From Mimachlamys varia (taxonomy: Eukaryota > Mollusca > Bivalvia > Pectinida > Pectinidae): a stretch of DNA of 64,000 bases. This document shows, piece after piece, positions 12,101-27,100 of this stretch; the stretch's first letter is position 1; each line of letters starts with the position of its first letter. Under the pieces are notes generated by a model, which had not been told where the DNA came from, did not search any database, and worked only from the letters and a program-made list of their open reading frames with translations. The stretch lies in NCBI GenBank assembly GCA_947623455.1, contig OX392538.1, positions 28,023,001 through 28,087,000 of the forward strand. Reading direction: 5' to 3'. The position numbers and the translations under genes are program-made.

Positions 12101-15100
12101 GTTAGATATTTTTTTATTACATTTTCAGATTTAGGAAAATCTACAGTGACAGCTTTTGATTTTCCCAAACGTCGTTTGTTAGCAGCGTTCTTATTCGTCA
12201 AATTAGAAAAAAGTTATTTATTTGACTAGTGACCAATATCACTTTTATAGAATGAATATTTTTCGATATTTCAGTGGTAAAAATGTAATAAATACACATT
12301 TGATATCGGCTTTATGAAACTGTCTAAATTTGGTAAATGTTCCTGATAGAAAATAAAGTAATTGTCCATTAAACACTACTTAGATCGTTTAAACGATCGT
12401 TTTCTTTCCCATTGAAGGATGAATAAATTTACATTTGTTAAATAGTCAGTTTATTGCAGATCCATGCGGAGGATCGTGTGGGCCTCATGCTCATTGTGAT
12501 GGGCCAATCCTGGGGTGTCATTGTGACAAAGGATACGTTGAAGATCCCCATCACGGAGGATGCACATGTAAGTTGTGATGGATAGTGTGTATACATGTAA
12601 ACACGTGTGAATGTATATATAAAAGTTGTTAACTTATGTTTTGTCCTAAAGACGCAGGTGCATGAAGCACTGTTGTGCGAGGAAAAGCAGTATTATTAAC
12701 AGTAAGGTATGTTTTGATAGGGTTTACCATATGTTTGATGACAATGGAGGCGACTAATGTAATTTTTCGTGGCAAAAGTGGAGTTCTTTGGCGACAGTGG
12801 AGTTCAAAGAGCTACTTTGATGAAATACCATCCCGATAGCATCCATCACATTATTCCATTGCTTTAAACTGACGAGTCGTAACGAAAAGGTCGTTAGAAT
12901 GATAAAAAACTGTACAGTAAAATCAGAATACAAACCTGAAATATTACGGATGGAATTTATTGTTTGATGGATGATTTCGTTCCGAGATGAATTTTTTTAC
13001 ACAACCGTCAATTATATCCTTGATAAACACGACACAGTGGTGTTATTTACTTAAACCGGTGGGTTAACTATTCATCATGAAAAACTATGTAAAATTTGTA
13101 TTTGTTAGAAATATTTCAGTGTTTCTTCCCATTTATGAGCCCAACTGAACATTGAAAGAAACTTCTCCTTGGTCTAGTACAACTTCTGGTTCCGTGCCGA
13201 TCTGCAAGAAGGATTAAAAAAAAAAATCTTTTTTTTTTAATATTAAAAAAGCTAATAAAAATATTACAAACACATTGAAATGCTAAAATAATTTATCTTG
13301 ATATGAATTAAATCTGTTGATGTTTAATAGTCCAAACAGTCATGGTTTTAAATAGAAAAGAAGAAAATGTTTGATTTTTTTTACCGTGTTAAGAATCCTT
13401 TATCGAGCAGTTCACAATCTACACATCCAACATTCAGGAATTAACATATTGGAATATTTATATTTTTTTAAAACACCTAATGTTTGCTAGTTCACGTACT
13501 TTCAAAACTCATATTATGTACCTAACATTCGCGTATTAACATATTGACATGTATATATTTTACTTGTTCATTATTATTGACACCAACATTTGGAACTTGC
13601 AAATTACCATAATCCTATGTACGACATTGAAGGCAGTATTTTGCTTTGTTTTCTGGTTGCAACAAAGCAGATTCGATCGACACTGGAAAGAGCTATCCCG
13701 ATGACACCCATTACTGGTTAACTAAAATCAATTTGCATCAAAAACACTACTTATGCTGATTTGATTTTTGCCCTCAAACAATCTCTTTCCTGAAGCATAA
13801 TGAACATAACACAGTATTATTTTGAGCTGGCATGCATACATTATTTTGTTCTTAATTTTGGTTTCTTACAGTACCATGTGGCGGAAGGTGCTGCGCCAAT
13901 GCTTACTGCAATCCAAAAGACAATCGATGTTATTGCAATACAGGCTTCTACGGAATTCCAACATTACATTGTTACAGTAAGTTAAATTTGTTATTTGCAG
14001 TGTAAACCAAACAAGTTCGCATAAAACGTCCGCGTCCAAAAACATTATGTTAATAATTTGTGCTTTAATCGTTTTCAAATTCAAGTTTCTCTACCTAATT
14101 AAAACATTGCTACTCTTAAATTTTATTCAAACTGACGTTTGGTTGTTTTCCTTAATTAGTTTTGGTCTACTTTCATTCTTCAGTGTTGATGGACCAGTAA
14201 GAATAATATCTAACCTACCCAAACTATTTGGGAATAATTTAATAAAGAAAATGCATCTTTTCTCCTATTATTGCTTCGCGAAGTGCTTTTGATAATATAC
14301 ATAATATCTTGTGGTTCCTTACTGTTTATTAATCTTAATATCATTTTCTTATAGAACCATGCAAGGGTGCCTGTAAAGAAAATGCTATCTGTGGAAAAGA
14401 CAACAGGTGTTACTGTAAGGCTGGGTTTTTTGGAAATCCTTACGAAGGATGTTATCGTGAGTATTATGATAGTTTTAAAACTAGAAAACCTTTTGTTTCG
14501 TTGTTGTTTTCTCAAGAAATAAATGTTGATGATAAACATGATCGATTTTCTGGTTCTTCGTAACGTTACATATTTTCTTGATGTTCAAAAGCGTTCTTTC
14601 TTGTAGTTTCGTGTTCGCTTCTTTGCTTCGCAATTAGGCACGTATCATAACTGGGAGCGAACTTGTATTAACAGAGACCAGAGACGAAGACCCTTCCAGA
14701 ACAACTGATCCGTTCCCCTTTTCATTTCTTCTCAAACTTTGTACTGTAATGAAGATATATTCACGGCTTCTCATTTTCCTGTTATATATGATGGATAATC
14801 AACATAACGATATTGGTGACTTTCCGTTTTCAGCAGTAAATCAGTTTTTGGATACCAGAGGAGGTTATTGCTAAAACACTGTGCAAATTGACTGGTGTCC
14901 CCATCCCTTGTGACGAATTATTCAAAATCTATTCAACAAATAATTGAAAGACAGCTCTTGTACTCGCACAAACGTTCGATTATTTCAATCATTTATTTTT
15001 TTCATTTTTTTAGCACCATGCCATGGTACATGTGGAATCAATGCTAAATGCGACATACCGACACAAACTTGTGTTTGCAATGATGGTTTCTTTGGTAACC

Positions 15101-18100
15101 CTCTTGTAAAATGTGACAGTAAGTATATTTCAATCTAAACCGATATGATATTGTCAATTCACCAGCGTCGTAGAAATGATTATTCTAGATTTAAGAGTTA
15201 TCATAAAAGTTAAAACTGTTTGTTTCCATACAACATTTAATTAATTAATTATTGTTATTTTTCTTTTTTCTTGATAACAGAGGCAGCAGAGATAGGAATA
15301 GAAAAGCCGACCTACTCTGTTAATGAAAATGCAGGATTTGTAATAATAAGAGTGCTGCGAACTGGATCAACATTCGGAACGATCTATGCTTCATGGAAGA
15401 CCAGCGACATCGAAGCTACAAAAGGATTCGACTACGGCGGCGGAGAAGGCGTCGTCCGTTTTGGAGATGGTGAGGTGTCGACGACCATACGCATCTATAT
15501 CGTCAATGATAAGGTAACTACACAGCTGATTATACTATATCACTCTTGGAAGTCATACTGTATAACGATGTTTCATTAAACGACTAACAGGAACAAATCC
15601 AGTTCACATACTCATAGACAAGGTATTCATGTTATACCAAGCATCGCAAAAGTATCAAACCTCGTTTAAACATCGTTCGAATCTTCACATTTGGGTAAGT
15701 CCTTTGACCATCACGTTCGTCATTTGATACAATGTTAATCAACGAATGCATACATTTATTTACATTTTGCGCGATGATGTCCCATTACCCTAACATTAAC
15801 TTAAGTGTGTATGGTTGCAGTCCAGACTTTGCGTAATGATAAAATTGTACACACTTAATATTACTTCGTACACAAAATGTAAACAAACAATAAGGCCGCC
15901 GTAGTCTTGAAGACTTAACATCTGCTATGAGAGTGCTTGACAACCGGTTGATTCAATCAGTTGAAATTCCATTATAATTCCGGGAAAAGTATTTATAAAA
16001 TCTTGAATATCTGTGTCATATTTAAAAACCAGATGACGTCTTTAAATTTGAATAAAAATGGTCTCAAAAGAGGTGGAAACATATGAGGAATCGACATTCA
16101 ATTTTCTGAATGACATTCCCGACCACACTCGTGCAGCAATTGAGGAATTACCAAGAGTAGAAACTCCTGTAGAACGATTGTGGTAACGCACACCGCACCA
16201 AAAATTACGTGCATACATCGTGTATACACCTTTCACAAATGGTACAGAAAGAATGCAGTTATGGTTCCGTACACGAAATCTTGCTAAACGACAAACCTCT
16301 GGCAACTCCCGAACTTTCCCGAACTTTCTATCCGACATCTGTAAATTAGCTTCCGTTACAAAATCGTACATTACTTTAAACTTCAGCAAGTTTTCAAGTT
16401 TGCGGATGGACTGATGTGAATGAGTCTACACATGTGTCGCATTACGCTTTTTGATTACGCGAAGGCCTTTATAGTGACGTCACATACAAACTTTTATTTG
16501 CTTCGCTACATAAAACATCTACCAAAAACGTTTTAAGCAAAGTTTTCCTTATAAAAAAGAATTACATAATTGAAAGTATGTTCTGTGACCTCGAACATGG
16601 CTATTCTGTTTATTGTGGTGAAGTAAGTATTAGGCGTTTAATGACTTCCAATAATAAAATGTATAAAATGCAAATATAACAATTAAACGCTTGTAAGATT
16701 TTATTGATATTGACAATAAATACAATCTAAGAAGTGTTTAATTGTTAAATATGTATTTGGGATATAATGTTGTCACTTGGTCTTTATTAAAAATGTAAAA
16801 TACAAATCTAAAATAAAATTAGAAATGTTATTTTTTTATTCTGTTGTTTAATAATATTTCTAGATATATGAGCAAGTCGAGACATTCTCTGTTTCCCTGG
16901 TTCAAGTTTCTCTTGGCGGTGTGTTGGGAGTCCATATCCAGACCATTGTAACTATTGTTGATGATGATGGTTAGTATTTCACTGTGTAACATATAAGCAA
17001 ATATATATTTTTGACGACATCTATGAATCTTGATAACTGTATTAATTCTGGGAACCTTCATACGATGTCCCAAAAATCGTGATATGTTAAACAGAGCTAT
17101 CATGAAGGTGAAACTGTGCCATACGATAATTTAAAACACAAAGGTTTTTCATTGATAGCTTCATGTTTTATCATTTGATCCTTTTGATATATTTGATGCA
17201 TGTCCGTAAAGTTTGAAATATGCATGAAAATAAAATTTAAAAAAGTTTTAGATTACTATAAGAAGTGATTTGCTTACGTATTATAGGTGTTACATTGCAT
17301 TCAAGAAAGCTGTATCTCTGCATACACGATATCTGGGTGTATACCTATTTCATTTCACTTCTTTGACGTCTCGAATGGTCAGTAATGACGTAATATAAAA
17401 CTAATGGAAACTATTCTAATGTCACTGCTGCACCAAGTATAATGGTAAAGTGTAATGAAGTACTAACTGTAAACGTCAAAAAGATGAAAGCAACATAAGA
17501 AAATTGAACGCAGTTTCATAGTTACCGATATCATCCAGGTAATTGAAATGAGAGTAACATCATACATGTACCGAATAACGAAAATAAAGGATGAGAAAAA
17601 TACTGCCCCTTGGTTGAAATGTTCATATTCCGCACCTACGATTTCAGAACCATGCGGTGGAAACTGTCCGCCAAATACCCATTGCGACGAAAAATTACAG
17701 AAATGTGTTTGTAATAAGGGATATATATCGGATCGTTATGGAGGCTGTCATTGTAAGTATAAGGGATCTCTATAGAAAATAATAGTTAACGCTAGTATTG
17801 AAAAGTGGGTGTTGTAAAAAATATCATGCCAATGCCGACGGCATCACGCAGAGCATTCCGTCTGGTCATATTATACTGAACGCAGGCAAATCAGTAGTTG
17901 CAACTTGGAGTTAAGAGACAGTCGTTTAAGCTTAAACACTTTATTACAGTACCATGTGGAGGAAGATGTTGCGCAAATGCTTACTGCGATTACCATTCAA
18001 ACACGTGCAAATGTAAGGCCGGATATATTGGTATAGGAACTGTGGCATGTTATAGTAAGTATAGCTATTGCTTAGAATATATTACAAAAAAATGTCATTT

Positions 18101-21100
18101 TTTATTCACAAAAGAAACTTTTTCAGTGTGTGTATTTTGTATGATATTTTGCTTTCTAAACTGGTATGCAAGTATATATTATTGCATGGCATTTGACAAT
18201 CGGATTATTCTTTCTGATTAAAGAAAAAAATAATGTAACGATATAATATTGATGTGAACTTGTTAAAATGGATGCGTATTTCCATTCTGAAAATAAAAGC
18301 AAATACGGAAATATTATTTTGAGAAAATAAGGATATCATGATGTTACAACGTGAGAAGCTTTGCAGAGTTTCCTGTAATGTATCATGATAATTCAAACCA
18401 TTTGTTTTATTAAAAGGTCCTATATTTCAAATTATATATTATTATGTAATATAGTAAATGTATTCCCCAGAGCCATGTAAAGACGCTTGCAAGGCCTTCG
18501 CCTACTGTGTAAATAACAAGTGTGTATGTAAGCCGGGATACTACGGAAACCCATACGTAGGATGTTATTGTGAGTATAATATTTAATTATATGGTTCACA
18601 TCAAACATGACGTTTAGTATTGTATGTTAATACCATATTTCACTTGCATATCTAAAGTCTATCGCATTTCTTAGTTATAAGATTATACTAATAATTACTT
18701 TAGTATTCTTCCGAAATCTCCGTGACCGTTACACTTTTATTCATTAGATATGATTTCACTGATAGTTATTTCACATTTATTGAATATTAACTCACCAACG
18801 CGAACATCTGCACACCTTGAAACTGTTCGTTTCTGCAGTATGCTATCTGTTTCACAGTACCGTGCCATGGCCTCTGTAAAGCTAATGCTGAATGTGATCT
18901 CACCACTCACACATGTCGATGTCTCCATGGTTATTGGGGAGATCCACTGGTGGGATGCACAAGTAAGTATATCTTAGTAACCACATATTCGGTATCTGTT
19001 GTTCGACTTGTTAACAAAAAGAAAACGCTATGTTTTAAATGTTTTATGACAGGCTTCCTTGCATAACTGCAAGTGTTTCATTTCCTTGCTTGGTACATAT
19101 GTTATAAATAACCTGGCAAAACAATTTATTAATGACTTGGCAAAATCCTGTAGCAAAACTTGGCAACCTTCTGTGTCAATTACCTGGCTATATGTACTAT
19201 CAATTACTTAATTATATCATTTATACAATTATTAATTGTATAAATAACTTGAAAACATCATGTATCAATAAAAGGCAGCATATTATATAAATAACTTGGC
19301 AATAGTATGTAGCAATGCATTGGCGATATTCTGTATTAATTACTATTTTTCTATAACGGCTCGCGTACACATGATGATTGATTTATTCATTGGTCTTGTT
19401 TGCGTCAGACTGTTAAGATTATATAAGAAATGCAGAATATATCTTTAAGTCTTTTTTTAATGACTCGTGCAGAACCCGGATCATTTGTATTCACCCAAGT
19501 TGAATACACAGTGGAGGAAAGCGTTGGAGTCGTCTTAATCACTGTAAGTCGGGTGGGATCAAGCTTTGGAGCTGTAAAGGTAACTTGGTCTACCAAGGAC
19601 GGCAGCGCTGTCCAAGGAAGTGACTATGTTCGCAGAGAAGGGGTCATCTGGTTTGCCGCTGGGGAAGTTACCAGAACCATTTCAATCGTCATAATTAACG
19701 ACAATGTAAGTATAATAGTTTTTGGTCATTTAGGCAGCGGCAATGACTTCAAACCGCACTTTGTGTCTAACGTGACGTTGTCCAAAATTAATGTTAGGAC
19801 ATGTGTGCCATTCCTGGAAAAAAAACTAATTGTGAACATATCTAGCTGTCCAGATTTTTTCCTTATTCGTTCATTTTTTTTTTACAATATAGGACTTTTT
19901 AATTAATAACAGAAATAAATAATTAGGTTTGAACGTCGAATTTGATTTCGGACGAGAAAATGGTTTCATGAATAGAGGCCCATGTCATTAAGCCTTGAAA
20001 AATCAAAATAGGACCGAAAAAAATGAAAATTAAAAAAAAAAAAAAAAGCTTCATTTATCATTATCATCAGTTCTATGATTAATGTTTACGCGCTAATCTA
20101 TTTAATAATTAGCATTGGACACCTTACTTAAAGCTAACTTAAATAAGCAGTGCAACTCTTGTCACATCATCTCGATTGTCATATAATTTTTATTATGTAA
20201 AAACATCAATTTCCAGATATTCGAAACAGATGAGACTTTCACTGTCTCCCTGATATCAGTCAGTATTGGTTCACTGTCAGGATCTACGGTAGCGACCATC
20301 AATATCAAAGACGACGACGGTATGTAATGTAAATCACTGCAATGAACATTGTTAAAAACCAATATCTAATATACACAATTTCCAACATGTTTTACAAGGA
20401 AATCATTAAGTATGAAGTATCATATCTTTTAATATTAACTTCGTTTATGAACTGAGAAAAATAATGGTAATATGATATTCTGTACATTCCTGTCTATGAA
20501 GCGCTAATTACGTATTACTTTTGTATTTATAGATCCATGTGGTGGACCGTGCCCTCCCCATTCTCACTGCCACATACCAAGCCAGAAATGCGTTTGTGAC
20601 GATGGTTATCATTTAGATGGTCATTATGGCGGCTGTGTTTGTATGTACTTTTGTTAAAAAAAGCAGACTCCTACAAATATTCTAAACGAATCCTTCCGGA
20701 GTTCTTATTTCCTCAGTACTACCGAGGATATAAAATCCAAATGAGTTCTTATTCTTAAAATTTTGCAAAACAATTTACAGGTTAAATATCTGATAAGTTG
20801 CACGATACATGCATTTAACACCTCGATTTGCTGACGCCAGATAGTATACATTGATGTGCCAGAGTACCATATGACAGTTTGGCATGTTAATATTAAGGAC
20901 TTAATTACCCTACATCTACAACAAAACAATTATGTGTACTCTGTAGGTAGACAAATTGAGTCAGTTACTTCTCATATGCATTTATATACCAACGATTATA
21001 AAAGACAACGACGAAATTGAATATGTTTTTACTTCCTTACAGTGCCCTGTGGAGGAAGATGCTGCGCAAATGCCTACTGCGATACTCACTACAACGTATG

Positions 21101-24100
21101 CAAATGTAATGCAGGTTTTGTTGGAATCGGAACTATTGGTTGCTACAGTAAGTAATTAGTGATTGGAAGTAATTATTCTTTGTTCGCCTTTTAAAGTTTT
21201 ATACTCACCAAACTACTAATATAATAGCATTACCCGTAAAGCACCTTTGAAGAATCTGACGAACTTTACAAATATTCTGTTACTACAGAACCATGCAAAG
21301 GTGCCTGTAAACAGAACGCTTATTGTGGAAAGGACAACAGATGTTGCTGCAAGCCAGGTTTCTTTGGGAACCCGTATGTCGGTTGTACAGGTAGGCGATA
21401 ATATTGCAAAATGATAGATATTCAACATCATACATGTAATGTACATTATTCTTTTAAACTAAAACTGTTGTCGCATTCTAAATCACGGGAATTGAGATAC
21501 TGCATAACCTGGTTGTATATAAATATTCGTAGTTTTCGTGGTTGCTATTAAAACACAAAAAATGAACGAATTTGAATGGTGTACTAGTCTACTGTTTGTT
21601 ACTTTAGGTTATACACGAAAATTTGTACCGTGAAACCAACTTTCAAGCTTCAAACCACAAAAAAAATAATCAAGAACATTTATTCTCCTACAATAGTCAA
21701 ACTTTTCTTATGGATATTCTCTTGTGAAAAGTCAATATTTTCTGACGACTAACCATTTTCTTCATTGAGTTCATTGCATAGCAGAAAATGCAAAGAAAAA
21801 TATATGGTAGTGAAATAGTTTTGCGCTATGCTCGGTCAAAGATACCAAACTAAGCAAAACATGTGGTTTATGTGAAAAATGCTGTTTTTGCCAATTGCAG
21901 GAAAAAAATCATTCAATATTATAAAGATTTGTGATAAGATATGGTTAAATGTTTGTATATTTGAAAAAAATAGTATTTTCTTATTAAGTATGGAAGTAAA
22001 ACGTCTTAAAATTATTCTTTTAGCTCAAAAAATATATTTTAGTTACCTCTTATCCTTGTATTTTTAATGAGAAAAGACTCCATTTGTCATCACTTTCTGC
22101 AGGTTTAATGTTTTATTCACAAATTATGGCGACAATTTGTTTTTTATATTTGGCAGATCAAAAAGAAATGGATTTCCCATTTTAAAGCAGTCATAAACAC
22201 TTGGGGTGAAGTGTCCTTGTTTTTCACTATTCTTGAGTCAAAAATCAAAATCGCTTCAGTTACCTTAAATATCTGAAAAAATACCCAAAATGTAAAACAA
22301 ATATACTTGTTGAATAATATTTACTTAATAATGAACATAACGAAGTTGTACAACAAAACCGAACTTGCTACAAGGAAAAATGGCGATACACTGACGATTT
22401 GGAAGATCAATAAAAAAGGCAGTGAATACCAAAGCGTCAATAAACCCATAATCCGAACTCAAAATAGAGGCAAAATAGGAACTAAAGAAAGATTAACATG
22501 GAGACTCTCGTAAAAGCACAAGATAATAAGACCAGGTGTTCCGGAAGAGTTAGCGTCTTCTGCTTCATTGACAACATCCGCCATGTAAATCTTTGTCATA
22601 ACCAAGTGAACATCAAGTTCTCAAAACGAAAATAGAGTATCATTGTCAATCACAACAAGTAAACATACTTATGAACATACGCAAAAACGTCCATCTTCAT
22701 ATCACTTAAAGATACAGAATATTTTTTTCAATGAAACAAAGATGGCGACCATAATTCTGATCACTTGCATCTCTCGAATCCCTGTGTTTATTACAAAAAT
22801 GTCTCACGTGAGATCAAAACGAGATTTGAACGTAATGGAAACATTACAAGAGCAGATCCTTAAGTGAAAACATCAAAATATCTCGGAAGATATAGAAAAT
22901 ATACAGAAATAATAAAAACTTTGGGTCACAACTTCATAACACCATCTGTTTTCTGTCAATCACATGTCCTGTTCATAGCAAAAAATAAGAAGATATCAAG
23001 CTAAAATATATGAAACTCGAATGTTGATGTCTAAATCAGCCCCAAGCCTTGTGCCGCATTTGCAAACTATTAGAATATACGCAACGAATAAAACGCAGCC
23101 ATTGCGACAGGTATTAATGCCGGGTTTCGGATAATTGAACTGAATAAGCAGAATCAAATGAAAAACAAAATATGTATGTGGTTAGGCATGGAATATACAC
23201 AATTTACCTAATTGTATATGTTACGAATTATTTCCTTTCAGATTAATGGCACCATTACGCAGGAATTATCTCCCCTTTTCGAAATTTGCTAATGTCGTAA
23301 TTGTCCGTTACTATATTTTGGATTTCGTGTGCGTTTGGTTATAAGCTCGATTAAAGTATTTTATTGTAAATGCCAACGTCTAATGTAAGTTTAGTGATGA
23401 GTGAAGAAACGGGATAGATATTTACATCTTTTCACTTACTACAACATACGCATTCATTATAACAAACCAGTATAAATACAAAGCGAATTCTTCCACATAT
23501 TGTGCATGAACGGCATCACCAATTTAAGTTATACCAGTATATATCTATTGAAATAAGTTGTTGTTGATTTATTAGAAAGGACAATTAAGTCTTTATTTTT
23601 ATGACAAAATAGTATTACGACAATCCGTATTATTTCTGCGGTTGAATAAGAGATATTGCTGGTTGTTATTGCTAAACGTTCAGTTGACAAAATAAGAAAG
23701 AGACTGCTCCATAGACAAATCATTGAGAAGATTTGTAATCATTATTCTGATGGATGGTATTCATCTATATTTTTATATGTTGATAGTGGCATGTAAAGGC
23801 CTGTGTAGAGAAAACGCTCGCTGTGATATCCCCTCTCAGACCTGTCAGTGCTTACCTGGATACTTCGGTAACCCGTTGGTGGGATGTGGAAGTAAGTTCA
23901 TTTCATAGCAATTATATATATTGATAATATCATTGCAACTAATGGCTTTCTGAAATAATTGACAGGTGTTAACTTCCTCAATTCTAACTATACCAATACT
24001 TTATTTATAACATTACTACTAAATCAAAAAATGTTTGCATGTATTGCTGTATAAGTGTTTGTGTTGATGTATATTACTTTAAAATCTAACAAATGCATTA

Positions 24101-27100
24101 TTTAGTATGATATGTAAATGGAACTTAACATTTGGACATTGGAAGCCGATTTGATACGCGCGTATCAATAAAAAACGATTGACAGCAAATTAATGTTGCC
24201 TCTGTTGTCTTTTAAAGGACCTGGCAAATTTGTGTTCGCACGTGCGAGCTATACTGTTAGCGAAAGCTCCCTAACAGTGACGGTGACGGTTAACAGACTT
24301 GAAGGTAGTTCTGGTATTGTTACTGTGACGTGGTCTGCAACAGATATAACTGCCACTAGAAATATTGATTATTTCAACGACCAAGGAGACCTAGTCTTCG
24401 GCAATGGCGTCACCAGTCAGTCAATCACCATCACAATTTATGACGATAAGGTAACTGAACCGATTTTGCTGGACTATATAAATCTTTTTTTGTTAAACAT
24501 TTTGAGATAGTAGCTCACCTTGATTTACCGTGATTTATTATTTTGCAAATTATATACGTCGTATGACAGATACGATTCAAATGGCAGCAATATAATGAAT
24601 AGAACTGATCAGGATTTTAGTCTATCTATTATCGTAGCGTTCGAGAGCATACAAATAACACTACTTAAGCATGGATTCCAAAATTGATCGTCAAAATAAC
24701 TCTTTGTGATTGATTTGTATTTATAGGTGTATGAAGCAGACGAAAAATTCCGACTTACTTTACTTAGTGTTACAACTGGCAGCCTTGGGTCATTAACTGT
24801 TACTGTTGTCACCATTACCAATGATGATCGTTAGTATTTATGTTATTTTTTCCTTTGATCATTATATTGAAATTTTTATAACAATATTCTGTTATGTATA
24901 TAGTAAATATATATCGTTTCATTTCGATAAATGCTATCACTTAAATACTCGTAGCTGCAAACTATTCTGACCTAATGTCTCCATTCCTTTTGATGTGGAA
25001 TAGATGGATAGGTAGCCTCGAAAATATGTTGACTATACTTGTTTCCATTGCATGGCTCGGCTTTAATGAACTGACTGTAACTGTCTGACTTTTGCAGTGG
25101 CATGTGGTGGACCATGTCCCGTTAATTCTTATTGTGACAAGGAGTCCCAAAAATGTGTCTGCAATAAAGGACATATTCGTTTCAATGATGTCTGTGTGGG
25201 TAAGTATTTGTATTTGTTTTTCAAAACATTATTTCTAATCCATTATTTCAATAATTTATACTTAGTAGCTATGCATGTTTAATAGTCTGTTAATTATCAT
25301 ATCTGTATCTGAAAGATACAAATTGTTATTAATAATCTAAGAAGATGGATAAGCGTCTGTTTTACGGAATATCCTTTTACAAATCAGTTCCATGTGGAGG
25401 AAAATGCTGTGCCAATGCTTACTGTAGCCACAAAGACAACCAATGTCATTGCAACCCCGGGTACATTGGAACTCCAACACAGAAATGTTACAGTGAGTAT
25501 AATTTTATCAACTTGTTGTCAAAAGGCCAGTTATTTAAAATCCGATTTGCTGAAAGGAACATTATTTCAATTTCGGGACAGGGAGTTCTTATACATTATT
25601 TCAAAAGTTCTACAGATTGTTTTATTATTTTTTCCATTTCATTTCATCATAGAATAACTACTAGCTGGTAGTTTCCTTGTGATACAAAATGTGCCATTCA
25701 ATAATAACATATCTAAATCAAACAAACTAAGAAAAAAATCGATATAATACCATCTTAATTTATCGGTATAACTTTATTTATCATAATGTAGCAAAATAAA
25801 TGTGTTTATCTTATTGAAGCGATATTACATGATTATATCAATGTAGCGATATTACATTATTTATCTTAGTTTTATCATTTTACCATTAGTGCAACTTATG
25901 ATTTATAACGACGGCATGACTGTATGGCTCAATATTTTACTTTCCACATCAGCAATTTAAAAAAAAAAATGTTGATGAATTATTTTATATTGCTTTCAGT
26001 TTCTACTTTCCAGATTGTGTATAATATCTGTTTTATAAGGAAAACATTTAGCTTGGTGTATATAATATGAGAACTGTTAGAATAATAAAAAAGTAATTAC
26101 TGAGATAATGATAGATCAACTAGACAAATTACTTTAAGTCATTAATTCTGAAATAATCTCTGTATTAGAGCTATTTAGTTATCGACAATAGAGACATGGC
26201 TGTACTGTTACCGTTTTCATGTATATTGAATACAGTGAACGTTTTCTTGCAAAAGTAAACCTTTATTATTGTCAGCTACAACTTGTAATATAAACATGCA
26301 TATGCTTTTAGCAACACATCTAGGTTGGAGATTTTATTTTGTTTTCCAGTACCATGTAATAATGCATGTAAAGGTTACTCCTACTGTGGAAAAGACAACA
26401 AATGTCACTGTAAGACGGGATACTACGGAAACCCTTACGTGCAATGTCATTGTGAGTATTATTTACATTGACACGCGTACAATACAACTTTACCAAACAC
26501 CGGTTATAATCATAATGAAACTACAAATTTGAAGCTGTTTATCGGTCATGTCAATCCTTTCCTAAATAAACCAAAGCATTTAGACCACGCATGAAGATGA
26601 AGCGAACAACAACACAAATTTACATCAACAAAATCGTTAAATCATTATATAAATATGGAATATGTATTACTTACTGTGATGTTGCTCTGATCTGTTTTGC
26701 GAAATCTGCAAAAATAATGTATGAACGATTACGATTGAATAGAGATATTTATTTTTTGTCAAACATGGGCCAAAAATTGTTCAGTTGTTCTTTCTTTTAA
26801 CCTTGTTAACTGTCTACTGTCTTTGCTATTATTTCTAAGGGTTTTACTCATTTGCATCATATCTGAATACACTTGTATAAAGGAAAACTCGTTTTACTTC
26901 ATCGTTATTCTTTCATCTCCAGTACCCTGTCATGGACTCTGTAAGAAATACTCCAAATGCAACCTTGTAACCCAGCAGTGTGTGTGCCTGCCAGGATATT
27001 TCGGTGATCCCAAAGTCGGATGTCATGGTGACGTTTTAATGTTTTGTTAGCTCACAATGATAAATAGTATAGGAGTTCTAATTTAACATGATTTTATTAC

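Noticed and set aside
16042..16389. 115-codon minus-strand open frame in intron 11
   Set aside because: No recognisable similarity, and it sits inside an intron between two halves of a Calx-beta domain.
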